Positions 1 to 10,491 of a stretch of DNA of 64,000 nucleotides are shown here, piece after piece (within the stretch, counting starts at the first letter, position 1; each line of letters opens with the position of its first letter). The notes under the pieces are model-generated. The model saw only the letters and a list, made by a program, of their open reading frames with translations, was not told the DNA's origin and ran no database searches. A program made the position numbers and the translations under genes. The DNA is from Monocercomonoides exilis (lineage: Eukaryota; Preaxostyla; Oxymonadida; Polymastigidae), in NCBI GenBank assembly GCA_001643675.2, contig LSRY02000003.1, positions 734,001 through 798,000 on the forward strand, read 5' to 3'.

Positions 1-330
1 GCAACCAAACATTGACATTTTTCATTGTAAGATAAATAAAGAAAATTTCGTTAATTCTTTTTTCATGTTTGAATATGATTTGTTCAAATTTGAATATTTC
101 AATTTGAAAAAAGTCTTTAAAAAGTCATCTACAAAAAATCATCTAACACTCACTTGAAAACATTCAGATCTCAAAAATCCCATCGCCATAAACCTTCGAC
201 TTACCATCACATATATCTCAAAACTTATTGAAGTCTATTTTAATATTAATCTGAATATAAGCAAACGTGATGAAAAAACTATCATTCTTGTAAAACATTT
301 ATTTTTGAACTTATTTCTTGTTTTCAGTTC
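1..330. other. AT-rich flank without a recognisable gene
   Basis: No credible coding sequence, repeat or RNA gene is visible. The stretch is AT-rich with homopolymer runs and ends just before the stop codon of the minus-strand surface-protein gene. Confidence 0.5.
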
Positions 331-2103
331 TCATCCCTCTCCGAACATGCCTTTCATCTCATTCACTTCCATTTCCCCTTCTTTTTCGCATTCTTTGCTC
401 TTATCGTTTTCTTCCAACTCTTCGCTGCTTTCCTCAAGAATGATTGCATCTGTCATCGTCACAACAAATGTCCCAGAAGGAAACAGCCCAACCAGCTCTT
501 TCTTCACTTCAGTGAGTGTCGGTCTTTTCGATGCCTCTGCTGACAGACACGCATTCACCACATTCTTCAATCCACTCTCTTCAATCCCCCTCTCATCCGG
601 CTTCTCTCCATCAGCAATCTTCTGCCCTGCCACTTCCCCTTCGTATTCTCCAAACGGGATCTCGAGTGTCACACACTCCCACAGCATCATCCCAATCGAG
701 AATGCCACCGACTTCTCTGTTGCTCCCATCTTCCGGTTCATCACCAGCTCTGGCGCCTTCCACCTCAAACACTCCTTCCACTTGTCTTCATCATCCTCAA
801 ACGCTGATGAGGGCAGAGAATCTCTTTCATCATCATCATCATCCTCCTCACTTGCAGATGTCACAATGGTGGTTGATGAGATTGAGGATGAATCCGAATC
901 ATCAGATGACGAGGAGCAGTCGGAGTGGAGCGCAATGCAGATCACCATGTGCTCCGAGAACAGCACAATGTGCGGACTCAGCTCTCGCAAAGAGGGAAGT
1001 TCGTCTTCCTCATCTTCAAGCGAGTGCAAAGCTCCATTCGCCACCCAGAACAGCATCTGCACTCCTGTCATCTCCCTCTCCTTCAGAGTGCCAATCGCCA
1101 GATCTTTCTTCTCATTCCTCCCATGAAGCAACATGAACAACGAATCTCTCAGATCCACAATCAACTTTTCATAAGGCGATGAACATGCCATTGCATCCAC
1201 CAGATTCGACATCGATGAAGTTGTGGGAAACAAATCCTCCCCTCGAACAAATGCGGTTTCTGTATCTGCTGATGAGATGGATGGTGATGAAGTTCGCTTT
1301 CGTGTTTCTTCTTCCTTCTCCAAATCCCATTCTCCATTTTTATCAGAATCTTTTCCAAAAATGTATTCAGTTGATCCACTTTCAGCCAAAAGATGCTCTG
1401 ATGACTCCGAATGACCCAAGTTTTTCTCATACACCCTCTTCTTAATTCTCTCATCGTTCTTCTTCTCTGCCTCCCTCTCTGCTCTTCTCCACTGTTCCTC
1501 AGGTGACATCTCCATCGTCACCATCTCAAATGCCTTCGGATCTTTTCTGATGTTGTCATTCACAATTTCTCTCAGATCTTCTGCTTCATTCTTAACCTTC
1601 CTCCATCGAACAGCCAAAACAACAATTATTGTCAGCAAAATTATAAATATGAAGCATGCAATCACAATAACAATCCACCACGACTTCTTCTCATTTCCTC
1701 CTTCAACAATCCTTTCATCATCTTTTGGAGGAGTAATGCTTGCATTTTTCAGAATGAATGAATTTGTTGAAGAAGGAGATTCTGCATTCCCAAACAAAAC
1801 AGAAACACTCACCTCGATTTCATCTCCACAACTGCTGATGAGATCTCTTGCCACACTTCCTTCTGCTTCTCTTTCTGATAAATGCTCACTTGAATCAAAA
1901 TCATATTTTACAATCTCTTTCTCTTCTCCCTTCCTCTTCACAACTGAGAATGACAGATTGCATGGAACAAGAAGCATTCCTTTGAATGTCAGCTTCATTC
2001 TATCTGTCTCTTCTTTTGCTTCCACACTCTCCAACACAGGAATGAAAAGTGATGAATCTCTCTCAGAAACAATTCCTTCAAAAGAGCACCCATCATTCAA
2101 CAT
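331..2103 (-). CDS. C-terminal module of a beta-helix surface protein: TM helix plus pseudokinase
   Basis: This open frame of 590 residues is the C-terminal part of a larger surface protein. Residues 1-135 are the end of the extracellular region. A strong hydrophobic helix at about 142-165 is followed by a basic stop-transfer sequence (RWRKVK), so the rest should be cytoplasmic. Residues 300-545 align by eye with the C-lobe of a TKL/tyrosine-kinase-like fold: an APE motif at 450-452, a SVAFSIG segment at 465-471 in place of DxWSxG, and KRP at 526-528. The catalytic loop is degenerate: the HRDLxxxN position reads LRELSPHI (372-379) and the DFG position reads ALH (391-393). I see no glycine loop or VAIK lysine. 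It is therefore probably a scaffold or sensor, not an active kinase. An acidic Ser/Asp loop (395-440) interrupts the domain. The frame continues upstream through two stops, so the first Met is not the true start. Confidence 0.8.
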   Translation of the reverse strand: MLNDGCSFEGIVSERDSSLFIPVLESVEAKEETDRMKLTFKGMLLVPCNLSFSVVKRKGEEKEIVKYDFDSSEHLSEREAEGSVARDLISSCGDEIEVSVSVLFGNAESPSSTNSFILKNASITPPKDDERIVEGGNEKKSWWIVIVIACFIFIILLTIIVVLAVRWRKVKNEAEDLREIVNDNIRKDPKAFEMVTMEMSPEEQWRRAEREAEKKNDERIKKRVYEKNLGHSESSEHLLAESGSTEYIFGKDSDKNGEWDLEKEEETRKRTSSPSISSADTETAFVRGEDLFPTTSSMSNLVDAMACSSPYEKLIVDLRDSLFMLLHGRNEKKDLAIGTLKEREMTGVQMLFWVANGALHSLEDEEDELPSLRELSPHIVLFSEHMVICIALHSDCSSSSDDSDSSSISSTTIVTSASEEDDDDDERDSLPSSAFEDDEDKWKECLRWKAPELVMNRKMGATEKSVAFSIGMMLWECVTLEIPFGEYEGEVAGQKIADGEKPDERGIEESGLKNVVNACLSAEASKRPTLTEVKKELVGLFPSGTFVVTMTDAIILEESSEELEENDKSKECEKEGEMEVNEMKGMFGEG

Positions 2104-2106
2104 TCA

Positions 2107-3278
2107 AAGTGATGCGTTTCTCTCCAATCCATCTCCTCCTTTCAAACTCACCGCTTTCGATGTTCCTGAATCTTAGCAGATAAAATTTCTTCTCAATGAT
2201 GAAGATCCTTCAATGGACGGATTGTTATCGACAAATTCAACTTTCACAATATTTTCATTTCCTCCACAAATAGAAAGACCTCCATCAGAGCAGTTCACAA
2301 AACTCGTATCCTTTATCTCCCCTGAGCTCTCTTTCACCTCAACAAGTGACACATTCCATTTGCAAGCATCAACTTCCTCATTCAAATTTTTTTCATTTGT
2401 TTTCCCATCAAGCAAGTATTGCTTCATCTAAATATTTTTGCGCATCAAAAGATCCATCATCTTCACTTTCTTTCTTTTTGATGAACACCCACCAAACGAA
2501 CAGTTCGAAAACTCTACATTTCCTTCGATCATTTCACATCAACCATCCCTGCACTCTCATTAACACATGTGACGTTTTCAAATGAAGATGATAATATGGA
2601 AAACGAAAGCTCACTTTCTTCTCTGTTATTTGAACCTTGTCCTCTTCCACAAATATTCATAAACCATCCATTTTTTATCTTCACATTTCCTGATTCCACT
2701 TTTTTCATCTTCACATTCCCACCTCCATTTATTTTTAAACAGTCCTTGCTTGCCTTAATATTATTGAGTTTCAGCACACTCACTTCAGTGTTTTCATCTA
2801 TTAGAATTACAGCCTCACTCAAAAATAAAAGCCACGAGACGCTCACATTCCCCATTGAGCATCTCCCTCATTCCACAAATATCAGACAGAATGACACTAG
2901 CACCATTTCCTCCCCAGCTGAGCACGCTCCTTCAAGCGAACACACGCTGATCAATATCTTTCCTGAACTTATCTTCATGAATGAAGAATGCGTTGTTGGA
3001 AATGGAGTTAGTGTGGATTCCACTTCTTCAAATGCAAATTGTATTTATCGCACATACACCTGCCCAGCCGTCTCCACAATCATTTCTTTGCTGCAATTCA
3101 TCCTCTCTATCACAACCACTCGACTCTGTTCTTCATGCATCCCGCTCACTGTGAGTGTGCTTAATCTAACTTCCTCATCAATCACAGATTCCTCATCGAC
3201 AAACATCTGATCGAAGAAATCGTTTGGAAGATGCTTCAGCCCAAACCCAATTGTTGTCCATGGAAGTGAAGGCTTCAC
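2107..3278 (-). pseudogene. Decayed extracellular beta-helix portion of the same surface-protein gene
   Basis: Upstream of the module at 331-2103 the reading continues in the same frame (2173-2427) with a TGA where the family normally has Trp and a TAA after an Ile-Cys. Farther upstream, 2529-2855 and 3045-3278 are in a different frame, so there is at least one frameshift between 2427 and 2529 and more stops between 2855 and 3045. The fragments carry short beta-strand repeats typical of right-handed beta-helix proteins (repeated Val/Ser/Asn-rich turns, GGLSICGG). I infer a full-length extracellular stalk that has decayed, while the TM-pseudokinase tail stayed open. Unrecognised introns are an alternative for the frame changes but not for the TGA/TAA inside conserved sequence. 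Confidence 0.65.
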
Positions 3279-3543
3279 ATACTGCTGCTCATTGTTTCCT
3301 CTTTTTCGTTCTTTGTTCTAGAGCCTGATTGTGCATGATTTGAATTTTTCAAAAACTTTTCAAAAACAGGACAATAAGAAGAAATAAGTTTGATATCCGC
3401 TGAAATCAAAAATGAGATAAAAAAATGCAAATGTATGAGAACTCTCAAAATTTTGTGAATGTCGACATTCACTAAATAACGACTAATGAATTTAACTTTT
3501 GTTATGAAACAAAAAATGAAACCAATAGGGAGTTTATCCTGGG

Positions 3544-3620
3544 AGGCTGATTCTGGCCCCAAAGCCTGCAAGGGATTGTGCTGGACCGGTAACAGCACAA
3601 TCCCAGGATGGAATCAGCCT
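3544..3620. other. Nested GC-rich hairpin (10-bp outer and 12-bp inner stem)
   Basis: The outer arms AGGCTGATTC (3544-3553) and GAATCAGCCT (3611-3620) are perfect complements. Inside them GGGATTGTGCTG (3572-3583) pairs perfectly with CAGCACAATCCC (3593-3604) around a 9-nt loop. The block is distinctly more GC-rich than its surroundings and does not fit any gene. It could be a structured RNA, a transposon end or a recombination scar. It does not match a tRNA or spliceosomal RNA that I recognise. Confidence 0.6.
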
Positions 3621-3624
3621 AGCC

Positions 3625-3768
3625 ACTTCATTGCATCAATGCAAAAAAGCAGTACCCCAAAATTATGTCAAAAACATAATAATTAGAGCTTGAGCAATAA
3701 ACATTCCTGTTGGAAAAATATTTTTTGTTTTCAAAACAAAAGTTTGATTCATCAAAAAAAGTGAAAAA
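3625..3768. other. Short AT-rich spacer
   Basis: Sequence between the nested hairpin and the 3' end of the USP-transposase gene. It contains a self-complementary TTTTGTTTTCAAAACAAAA stretch near 3724 and no coding potential. Confidence 0.4.
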
Positions 3769-6503
3769 TCAAATATTAGGTACAAAGATTGAAGATAAAC
3801 TGCAATCACGAAAATTTGAACAATTATTAATTCTATTATTTAGCATATTTTGTGTTTGATTTCCAATTATGTTCTTTGAAGGATTTGACTTGAAACATTC
3901 ATTGTTTTTTCTTTTCCTTTCGTCTCTTGATCGCGACTCCTTATATGCTATTCTTGATTCGCCTTCAGAGTTTTTCGGTGAAAAGACAGAGCGAAAAATT
4001 TCCTTCCCTCGTTTTTCGTAAAACAAATACGTTTTCAATGACTGAACTTCCATTTTCTTCCATAGTATGATATTGCTTGGAATGTATCTGAAATTGTAAT
4101 CAAAAAAAAAATGAACATTATATTAACACAAGAAAAGAAAACAAACTTTAAAAAGTATCTTCTTATAGAATTTGATGATTCATTCAAATTGGTTTCAGGA
4201 GACATTCCATTAAGAGAATATTTCTGAAAAAACTCAATCAAGTCATCAATATTATTCAACTCTGTTTCACCGTCAATGTTGTCGTTGATGCACCTTGTCA
4301 AATAACCGAATTCTCCGTCGCATTCACACTTTCCGTGTTTCTCGCAAAAGAATGAAAGTGTGCAATGCTTTCCACGCGCAAAGCGAGAAGAATCAGATAA
4401 GAGATAATGGAAAAGATAAGAATTTCGAAAGTGTGTTCCAGTGTCACACATAAAATGAAAAGTCTTTCTTTGTTGCAGAAAACTCAATCTCAACACGTTA
4501 TCGAGACAGTCGATTACAAAACGATAATCGTGTGACATCACGTTTGACAAAAAATTGAAAACATGCTTTTCTATATTATTTTCTTTATTTCTCAGATAGA
4601 CAATGATGCACAGATGAGACACCTCATGTTTGTTGTAGAAGTCCTTGCTGATATTGTTTTGCTTAATAGGCACATTCCAGTTTTCTTTAAAGTCGAACAA
4701 AAGCAATGCTTCATCTTTCGATATGTTATTTTTCAAAAGACGAAAGTGAGATTGTTGATTGGACGCAATTTTCTTATGATTCTCAATTAATGACATAATG
4801 ACATTTTCATTTGCATCAAGTTGCTTTCCTTGTGTGATTAGATACTCCTTCCTCTTTTGAAGCGATTCATATCTCTGACAAAGATCACAGAGATCAGAAC
4901 GCCTTTTGGCACGCTTTAAGTGAGTCGTTTTTTTGTAGAATGTGCTGAGAGACATTTTTATGTTCAACTCTTTAAATTTATCGTATAGCTTTGTTTTTGG
5001 CATGGAAATAAGTCTGGTTAGTTGCTTGTGCACAGTTGTCTCTCGCTTCGAACTTGCTTGATCATTAGATTTCAACGGATGAGAAAAACAAAATTCTTTA
5101 TATTGATGATAATGAGAAGTTGAATGCATATTTCTTTGAGTTATTTTATTTGGTGATTTACATGTGGAGTTGGAAATGATAGATTTTGCGTGTTGTTTTT
5201 CATTTTTTGATACAGATAATGAGTTGGAAAATGATTGTGTTGTATCATCAATTGATCTTGAATGATGTGAAATGGAGTTTTTTTCTGATTCAATGAATGA
5301 ATTTGATGAAGTGTTTGTATTGAAATACTGTGAAGTGAAGTTAGAAGTGTTTGGAATGTTGGAAATAAATTCAACAGATGTTCTTTGTTGATTATTCTGT
5401 TGAAACGAAGAAGTGGGGAGCACTTGTGAAGTGAAAACATTTGAGATTGTTGAAAAAGTTTTCTCAGATGAATTCTGTTGACGAGAAATAAACGTGTTGT
5501 TCGTTAGTGTTGGGGAAAATGGAATTTCAACAGAGTCCCGCTCATTATAGTTCACTTGAGCATAGACAGAAAGAATTGGTACGTTTCCACAACTTGCTTG
5601 TTCATCAATGATTGTTTGAATGTTGTTGCGAACGTGTGACACGTATGAATCGTTGCAATAAATCCAACCAAAACTTTGATTTGAAGATGAATAACTTAAC
5701 AATTTGTGATGTTTGCATAAGCAAAAGAAATGCCCATTTTCATTGTTCTCAATGTGAAAAAGCAAAGCAATAAGTGAATAATTGTGAGCTCCTTCAACAT
5801 GCTTTTTTAAGGCGTTGATTTCTCCATTTTCTTTTACAAAGCTAATGTTTTCGTCAATACAAAAATTCACGCTATGTTTTCCTTTTTCTTTTTCCAGAGA
5901 AATGGCAAAAAATTTGGGAAAAGAAAGAATATACAAGTTTGAAAAATGATTTGTTGTTTGTTTGCAATTTGAGCAAAATGCTTCCTTGTTGTTTGAATTT
6001 GAAAATTTAATAGTGAATGATTCATTGAATGATTGAACAATGTTGCTTCCATTAAGCCTAATAATCGGCGTTGATTCCAAAGCGCCAATTGTTTTGGAAC
6101 CACAACAACAGCAAATTCTTGGGAATGTTATGTTCATGTTCATCAAGTTATTCAATTCTGGCAGCACACAGATTAAATCACTGAACATGTTGGTAAATGT
6201 GAGATAAAATTCTTGTTGAGCCCTTTGCTCAAGCCTGTGCCTTGTTTCCCAATTTCTTGCAAAAGGCTCCGTCCACGAACAATTGTCAAATGAATGCGTT
6301 GGTGATGAACTTTTCGATGAGTAATACACAATTGAGAACAATTTTGTATGAAATGAAGACAGTTTTCCTTTTCTTTTTTGAATCTTGCCACAATGAGTCA
6401 CAATAACTCTAAATATTTGAATGACAGAGGCAAGGCAACATGTATTTCCATAATTGTGCAGTGATAAATTGTTCAGAATATCTGATAAGATTATTGTGAT
6501 CAT
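3769..6503 (-). CDS. USP-type deubiquitinase fused to a DDE-type transposase-like domain (two exons)
   Basis: Exon A (6503-4147) and exon B (4087-3769) join across a 59-bp intron (4088-4146; GTTTGT donor, ATTTCAG acceptor) to give about 891 residues ending at TGA. Residues 1-320 show a ubiquitin-specific protease layout: Cys box NYGNTCCLASV with Cys22, two CxxC pairs (131-134 and 177-180), and a His box NGHFFC (His258) followed by YCND (Asp285). After a Ser/Asn/Gln-rich linker (330-450), residues 500-745 carry a Cys pair (539, 542) and three acidic sites: DFKEN (Asp604), CDTG (Asp687) and HGKCECDGEFG (Asp729/Glu731). I recall this DFxEN...HGKxxCDG pattern from repetitive metazoan transposase-like proteins; the exact superfamily is uncertain. 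A TGA lies directly upstream of the Met at 6503 in this frame, so it is either the start or follows a missed intron. No terminal repeats were found around the gene. Confidence 0.75.
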
Positions 6504-7071
6504 TTTGATTCACATGATGGTCATCAAAATTTGAAGCTGGTTCAATAATGGTATTATCGATCTGATTGTCAAATTGGTTGCTTGAAGAATGACAGCAGTC
6601 AGTATCCATTCGTATATCTTCATTTCTCAGATATAACATATCTTTATTGCTGTCATGACAACGCTCAACATCATCATGCAAACAAATAATTGGTGTTTGT
6701 TCAAAAAGTTCTCCAACTTCACACTGCAATGATGAATGAGCACCTTCGTATTCAACTTCCATGTTATTGTCATTTTCATTCGTAAAGGGGGAAATATTAC
6801 TCTCTGAAAATTCATAACTCGAATTTTCTTCAGGAATGAAATAGTTTTTCAGAGGATCATCGTCCTGCTCCATATTCGAATCACTGTTGATGATAGTAAA
6901 ATCGTCATCAAAAGAAACAAAATGATCTTTCTCTGTTTTTTGATTAAAGAAAAGATGTTTAATTTTATCAATTTTAGAAATTGTTCCAAAAATTAGTAAT
7001 AAAAAAAGCAGACTTTTTTTCGAATGAGAAATTCGACAGATATTTTCAGACGATTCAGTCGAATTTTCCAA
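6409..7071 (-). CDS. Acidic Asn/Asp-rich ORF, probable upstream exon of the USP-transposase gene
   Basis: A 220-residue open frame ends in sequence overlapping the start of the USP domain but in another frame. It is rich in Asp, Glu, Asn and His and has no domain I recognise. Its position, strand and AT content suggest a 5' exon of the USP-transposase gene, joined by a short intron or separated by a frameshift near 6500. I could not identify a junction that keeps both frames, so this is inference. It could also be an independent short protein. Confidence 0.4.
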   Translation of the reverse strand: MENSTESSENICRISHSKKSLLFLLLIFGTISKIDKIKHLFFNQKTEKDHFVSFDDDFTIINSDSNMEQDDDPLKNYFIPEENSSYEFSESNISPFTNENDNNMEVEYEGAHSSLQCEVGELFEQTPIICLHDDVERCHDSNKDMLYLRNEDIRMDTDCCHSSSNQFDNQIDNTIIEPASNFDDHHVNQNDHNNLIRYSEQFITAQLWKYMLPCLCHSNI

Positions 7072-7124
7072 TAAAAACTTCTGAAAAACCGCTTCATCTT
7101 CACTTGATAATTTTAAACATTTAT

Positions 7125-7685
7125 TTATAAAAATAAAAAAGAAAAGAAATGAAAATTATTTAAAAAAAAAAAGAAACTTTTCTTTGAAGGTGGAATAGGA
7201 GGTTTTTGTGGAGATCCAATTTCAAAGGAGAGATTGCTGCTGTTCTGTTTTGCGTGGTTGTAGTTGCCGGCCGAACAGCTGAATCCAAACTGCCGCAAAT
7301 GCGAAAGAGAGTATTCATGACATACACTCTTTAATAAGGCAACTTTTGTGTGGATGTTTTGTTTGTTGTTATATATGCTGACAATTCTCATTAAAACGAA
7401 ATTGTTTGTATCTGATGAAATAATGTGAATTGTTTGATTATTGATTATAACAAATAATAATAAATTATAACAAACCATTAAACATTTTCTGAATTCTTGC
7501 TGAAATAGCTTTCCCCTTGTTTGTGTGCAGCAGCATGAACTCCAGCAGCTCAGACACTTGGTTGGATGAAATTTTTTCCATGTATTGCCAAACAGCGGAA
7601 CACTTCTCGCTTTTTCTTGAAGGAGACAAAATAGAAAACTGCATTTATCAATGTGATAAATTGGTAAAAAATTATTTTTGTTCAC
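7125..7685 (-). CDS. Cys/Ser-rich ORF upstream of the USP-transposase gene, possible 5' exon
   Basis: The 186-residue frame contains a stretch at about 120-160 (YSLSHLRQFGFSCSAG, then YNHAKQ) that looks like folded protein and resembles the N-terminal segment I associate with the same transposase-like family. The rest is low-complexity and the last third is phenylalanine-rich, which suggests intron. If it is a 5' exon, the whole transcription unit would cover roughly 3.77-7.69 kb. I see no decisive splice junction. Confidence 0.3.
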   Translation of the reverse strand: MNKNNFLPIYHIDKCSFLFCLLQEKARSVPLFGNTWKKFHPTKCLSCWSSCCCTQTRGKLFQQEFRKCLMVCYNLLLFVIINNQTIHIISSDTNNFVLMRIVSIYNNKQNIHTKVALLKSVCHEYSLSHLRQFGFSCSAGNYNHAKQNSSNLSFEIGSPQKPPIPPSKKSFFFFLNNFHFFSFLFL

Positions 7686-7689
7686 AAAG

Positions 7690-8900
7690 AAAAAATGAAG
7701 CGATAAAGGTTATCGCTTCCATAATCTGAATATATATCTCCTTTTTTTTCACAATGGAAAATTTCATGTGAAAAATTTCCTTCAAACAAGCAAATTCAAT
7801 CCATTATTATAATCCCTTCCGTTTTCATTTCTTTTTCTTTTTGATATTTTTTTTTGATTGCTTTTTTATTCAACTTTCGGCTTCTTCTATAAATTGAAGT
7901 TGCAATTTCAAAGACGAAGTGTACGCTGTATTGTCATGTTGGAAAGACAAAAGCTACTAAAAACTTTGAGTGCTATGCAAAGAAGTTCGTTGATGATTGT
8001 GTTGAAGATTTTCAACATCAGAAACTATTTTTGTTCGTGAATTGCTCTGTGGGTTTGAATCGAATTGATATGAACACTTGACAAAAACAACAAACAATGC
8101 AACATGCTGTGCATTTATGTGAATGACGGAAATATTTTACTATTGTGAAAACAAATTTAAAAGTATTCTCTGAGTTTGCATTATTTCGCAATTTTACAGA
8201 TTTTTATAGAAAACAAACTATGTTCCACTATTTTTTTAGGAAAGTTCTTTGAATTCGGAAATTTATTTCTTTTCATCGTTAAAATTGATTTTTTCAAAAT
8301 CCATATCAAAGAAAAATCTCAATATATAAATCTTTTTTCAAAACTTTTTTTGAAGTGTGTTCAGACAGAAAAGTTCTTCTTTTGAAGATTGAAATATTCT
8401 CTATATTTGTATTGATATTGTTTTATTCAGGTTATCTTGAAAGTTTGTTCTTTTCAAAATGGAAAATTCCTTGAAGTGTGAATAAATAAGCTAATGCGTC
8501 AATACATCTGTTTGAATCAGAATCAATAACAATAATAATAATACCATCCTGCTTTTTGATATCTTTTATTTCCCTTCCCCAAATGAAGATTTTTCATCTC
8601 ATTCATTCACTCCTGCTCTTCTTCTTTCTTTCTTTCTCCTTTTCTTTCTTTTCTATCTCTTAATTTTCATCTTTCTCTTCCATTTTTCCTTTTTCTTCCT
8701 CTCTTCCATGCGGCACTAGTGCTGCTTCTTCCTTTCTCCTTTCTCCTTCTCTTTCTATTTCGACTCCAACGTACACAATTCATCCTTCATCCGTTCCTTC
8801 CATTCCTTCTTCTTCAACATTCAACACAATCTGAAGAAGCATGCCAACCTGGTTCTCCATTAAAGATATGAGGAAGCAAAGAGAAGAAGACGGTGAAAGG
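7690..8900. other. AT-rich spacer with short microsatellites
   Basis: No convincing gene. It contains an AAT-type run near 8527-8545 and a CT-rich tract at about 8615-8760. Short open frames here are AT-biased and lack domain features. Confidence 0.45.
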
Positions 8901-8959
8901 TGAAAAGCCATAATACTTATCAACATCATTTCAGCACTTGCAGTTGACAGTTCGGATGT

Positions 8960-9313
8960 GTCTACGATGAATGCTTTATGCACATTGGCAGCAGTGATGG
9001 ACAACATATAGAGGCGGCTGCATATTGTGGTGCCTGAGCCAGCTGAAGTGAATGAAAATCACAGATAGTCGTTTCTGAGGGAGCAACAGACGCTGCGAAG
9101 ATATGTTGTTGTGCGTTGGGGTGTGATGTGTGGAGGTGTTGCTTGCACCTGGATTATTGCACTTTTTGCAAAGCTTTCGGTTCTGCTAGTGATGCAGCTT
9201 GAGTCACTTGCAGCGTCGGTGGGCACGAAGTCGGGGAGCAAGCGGATCCTTGCAGCGGCAGATGTGAATACGTTCCCGTCGATCTGCGATCTGTTTGACC
9301 TGTTGCTGCAGAT
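8960..9313 (+). repeat. Copy 1 of a dispersed coding-like segment (paralogue at 20.1-20.4 kb)
   Basis: Translated on the plus strand, 9111-9320 ends GTKSGSKRILAAADV...NTFPSICDLFDLLLQMW. The region 20192-20419 ends with the same pattern (GTKSWCKRIFATVDVTAFPS...LQIW), and the DNA upstream also shares a block around 'CTGCATATTGTGGTGCCT' versus 'GCAGATTGTGGTGCCTT'. The two loci are therefore paralogous. The function of the encoded peptide is unknown; its hydrophobic stretch could be a membrane segment. Confidence 0.55.
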
Positions 9314-10297
9314 GTGGTGATAGCCGCAGTCGAGGCGTGTGGTGGTGAAGCTGGAGAGATTATGGAGGAGGAGCTGGAGCGGGCGGGGCTGAGGATGGAG
9401 GATGAGGTTCTATCATCTGCAGTGATTGCGCTGGTGGTGCTGGAGGAGCGGGAAGAAGCAGAGGAAGGAGAAAAGGGAGGCAAAGAGGGAGAAGAAAAGG
9501 GAGAAGAAAATGGAGAAGAAGATGGAGGGAGAGAGGTAGGTGATGGGAATGAGGAGAACGGCAGGTATCCTACAGCGCACAGAGAGTATGTGGAGAAAAT
9601 CAAAGAGAAACAGGGGAAACTGGAAGAAACGATGTCGCCGCTGGTTGTGGAGGCGCTTGGGCTGAGTGGGCTGAGGTTTGTAAAGGCAGAGGCTGAGGCG
9701 GGTGCAAACAAGCAGCATTCAGAAGAACCAGAATTGTGCAGTTCTTCTCCATCCGATGGAACCCAACTGGAGAACAGGAGGGCAGAAGAAGAAGAGGCAG
9801 ATGGGTCTTTGGGCATAACTTTTGATGGAAGTGCAGAGAGAGTGAGAAAAGATGAGGAACAAGTGGAAATGTCTGCGAATGGTTTGGAGATGAATGAGGA
9901 GCGAGGAAAAGAGAGTGGTTTGATTGACTTGGAGGAAGAAGTGGAAGAAGAAAGAGATAATAAGGGATTGAGGAAAGGTACACACAACAAAGTATTCCAA
10001 TACCCTCAAAAGCCAAAGGAATATAAAAAAACTGTAAAGAATTTGACTGGGGATGAATTATGTGACACATTGGAAAAGCTTGAAAAGTTGCCTGGGTTAT
10101 TTTGTGAGGAAGAAACGCTGCCTCTTCTGCAGCCATTGGGAGAACAGAGGGAAGAAGGAGGGGAAGGGAAGAGAGGAGCAGCAAAACATCGTCTTCTTGG
10201 TTGGAACAATGACATTCGGAATTGTTTGAAAAGACGGAATATGATGAATGAGCATCATCCTTCTCCTTCTTCACCATTATCACCTTCATTTGCCTAA
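9314..10297 (+). CDS. Glu-rich, coiled-coil-like ORF of unknown function
   Basis: The frame is 327 residues long. Residues 1-60 share MEDEVLS and a VLEE-type acidic segment with the ORF at 20410-20721. Residues 60-100 are an almost pure Glu/Gly/Lys repeat. The remainder is highly charged with predicted-helical character (YVEKIKEKQGKLEE near 95-108, then DLEEEVEEERDNK). No enzymatic domain is visible. It begins just after the TGG/TGA end of the conserved segment at 9111-9313, as in the 20-kb copy. It is probably the remnant of a longer coiled-coil protein gene; whether it is still functional cannot be told. Confidence 0.4.
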   Translation: MVIAAVEACGGEAGEIMEEELERAGLRMEDEVLSSAVIALVVLEEREEAEEGEKGGKEGEEKGEENGEEDGGREVGDGNEENGRYPTAHREYVEKIKEKQGKLEETMSPLVVEALGLSGLRFVKAEAEAGANKQHSEEPELCSSSPSDGTQLENRRAEEEEADGSLGITFDGSAERVRKDEEQVEMSANGLEMNEERGKESGLIDLEEEVEEERDNKGLRKGTHNKVFQYPQKPKEYKKTVKNLTGDELCDTLEKLEKLPGLFCEEETLPLLQPLGEQREEGGEGKRGAAKHRLLGWNNDIRNCLKRRNMMNEHHPSPSSPLSPSFA

Positions 10298-10491
10298 AAT
10301 GCATTGAATGATGGGAGTCAGCCTCATTTTTAGCATCTGAGTAGAAGTGCTTCAGTTGTGATGCAGCAAGAAGAATGCAAACAGATTCCTCTATCATCAT
10401 CATCTGTTTCTTGTTCTTCTTCACTGCTTTCTGCATCGCCATCCGATTCATCCTCTTAAACAATCCAGCCTTCCTCTGCCTTTGGACTGTA

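Noticed and set aside
305-1182. Plus-strand Ser-rich frames over the pseudokinase gene
   Set aside because: They are antisense to a frame with clear domain motifs and only reflect its Glu/Ser codon bias.
9154-10463. Long minus-strand Ser/Phe-rich frames opposite 9314-10297
   Set aside because: Composition is the mirror of a Glu/Lys-rich plus frame; no motif on the minus strand, and the plus frame has a paralogue at 20.4 kb.
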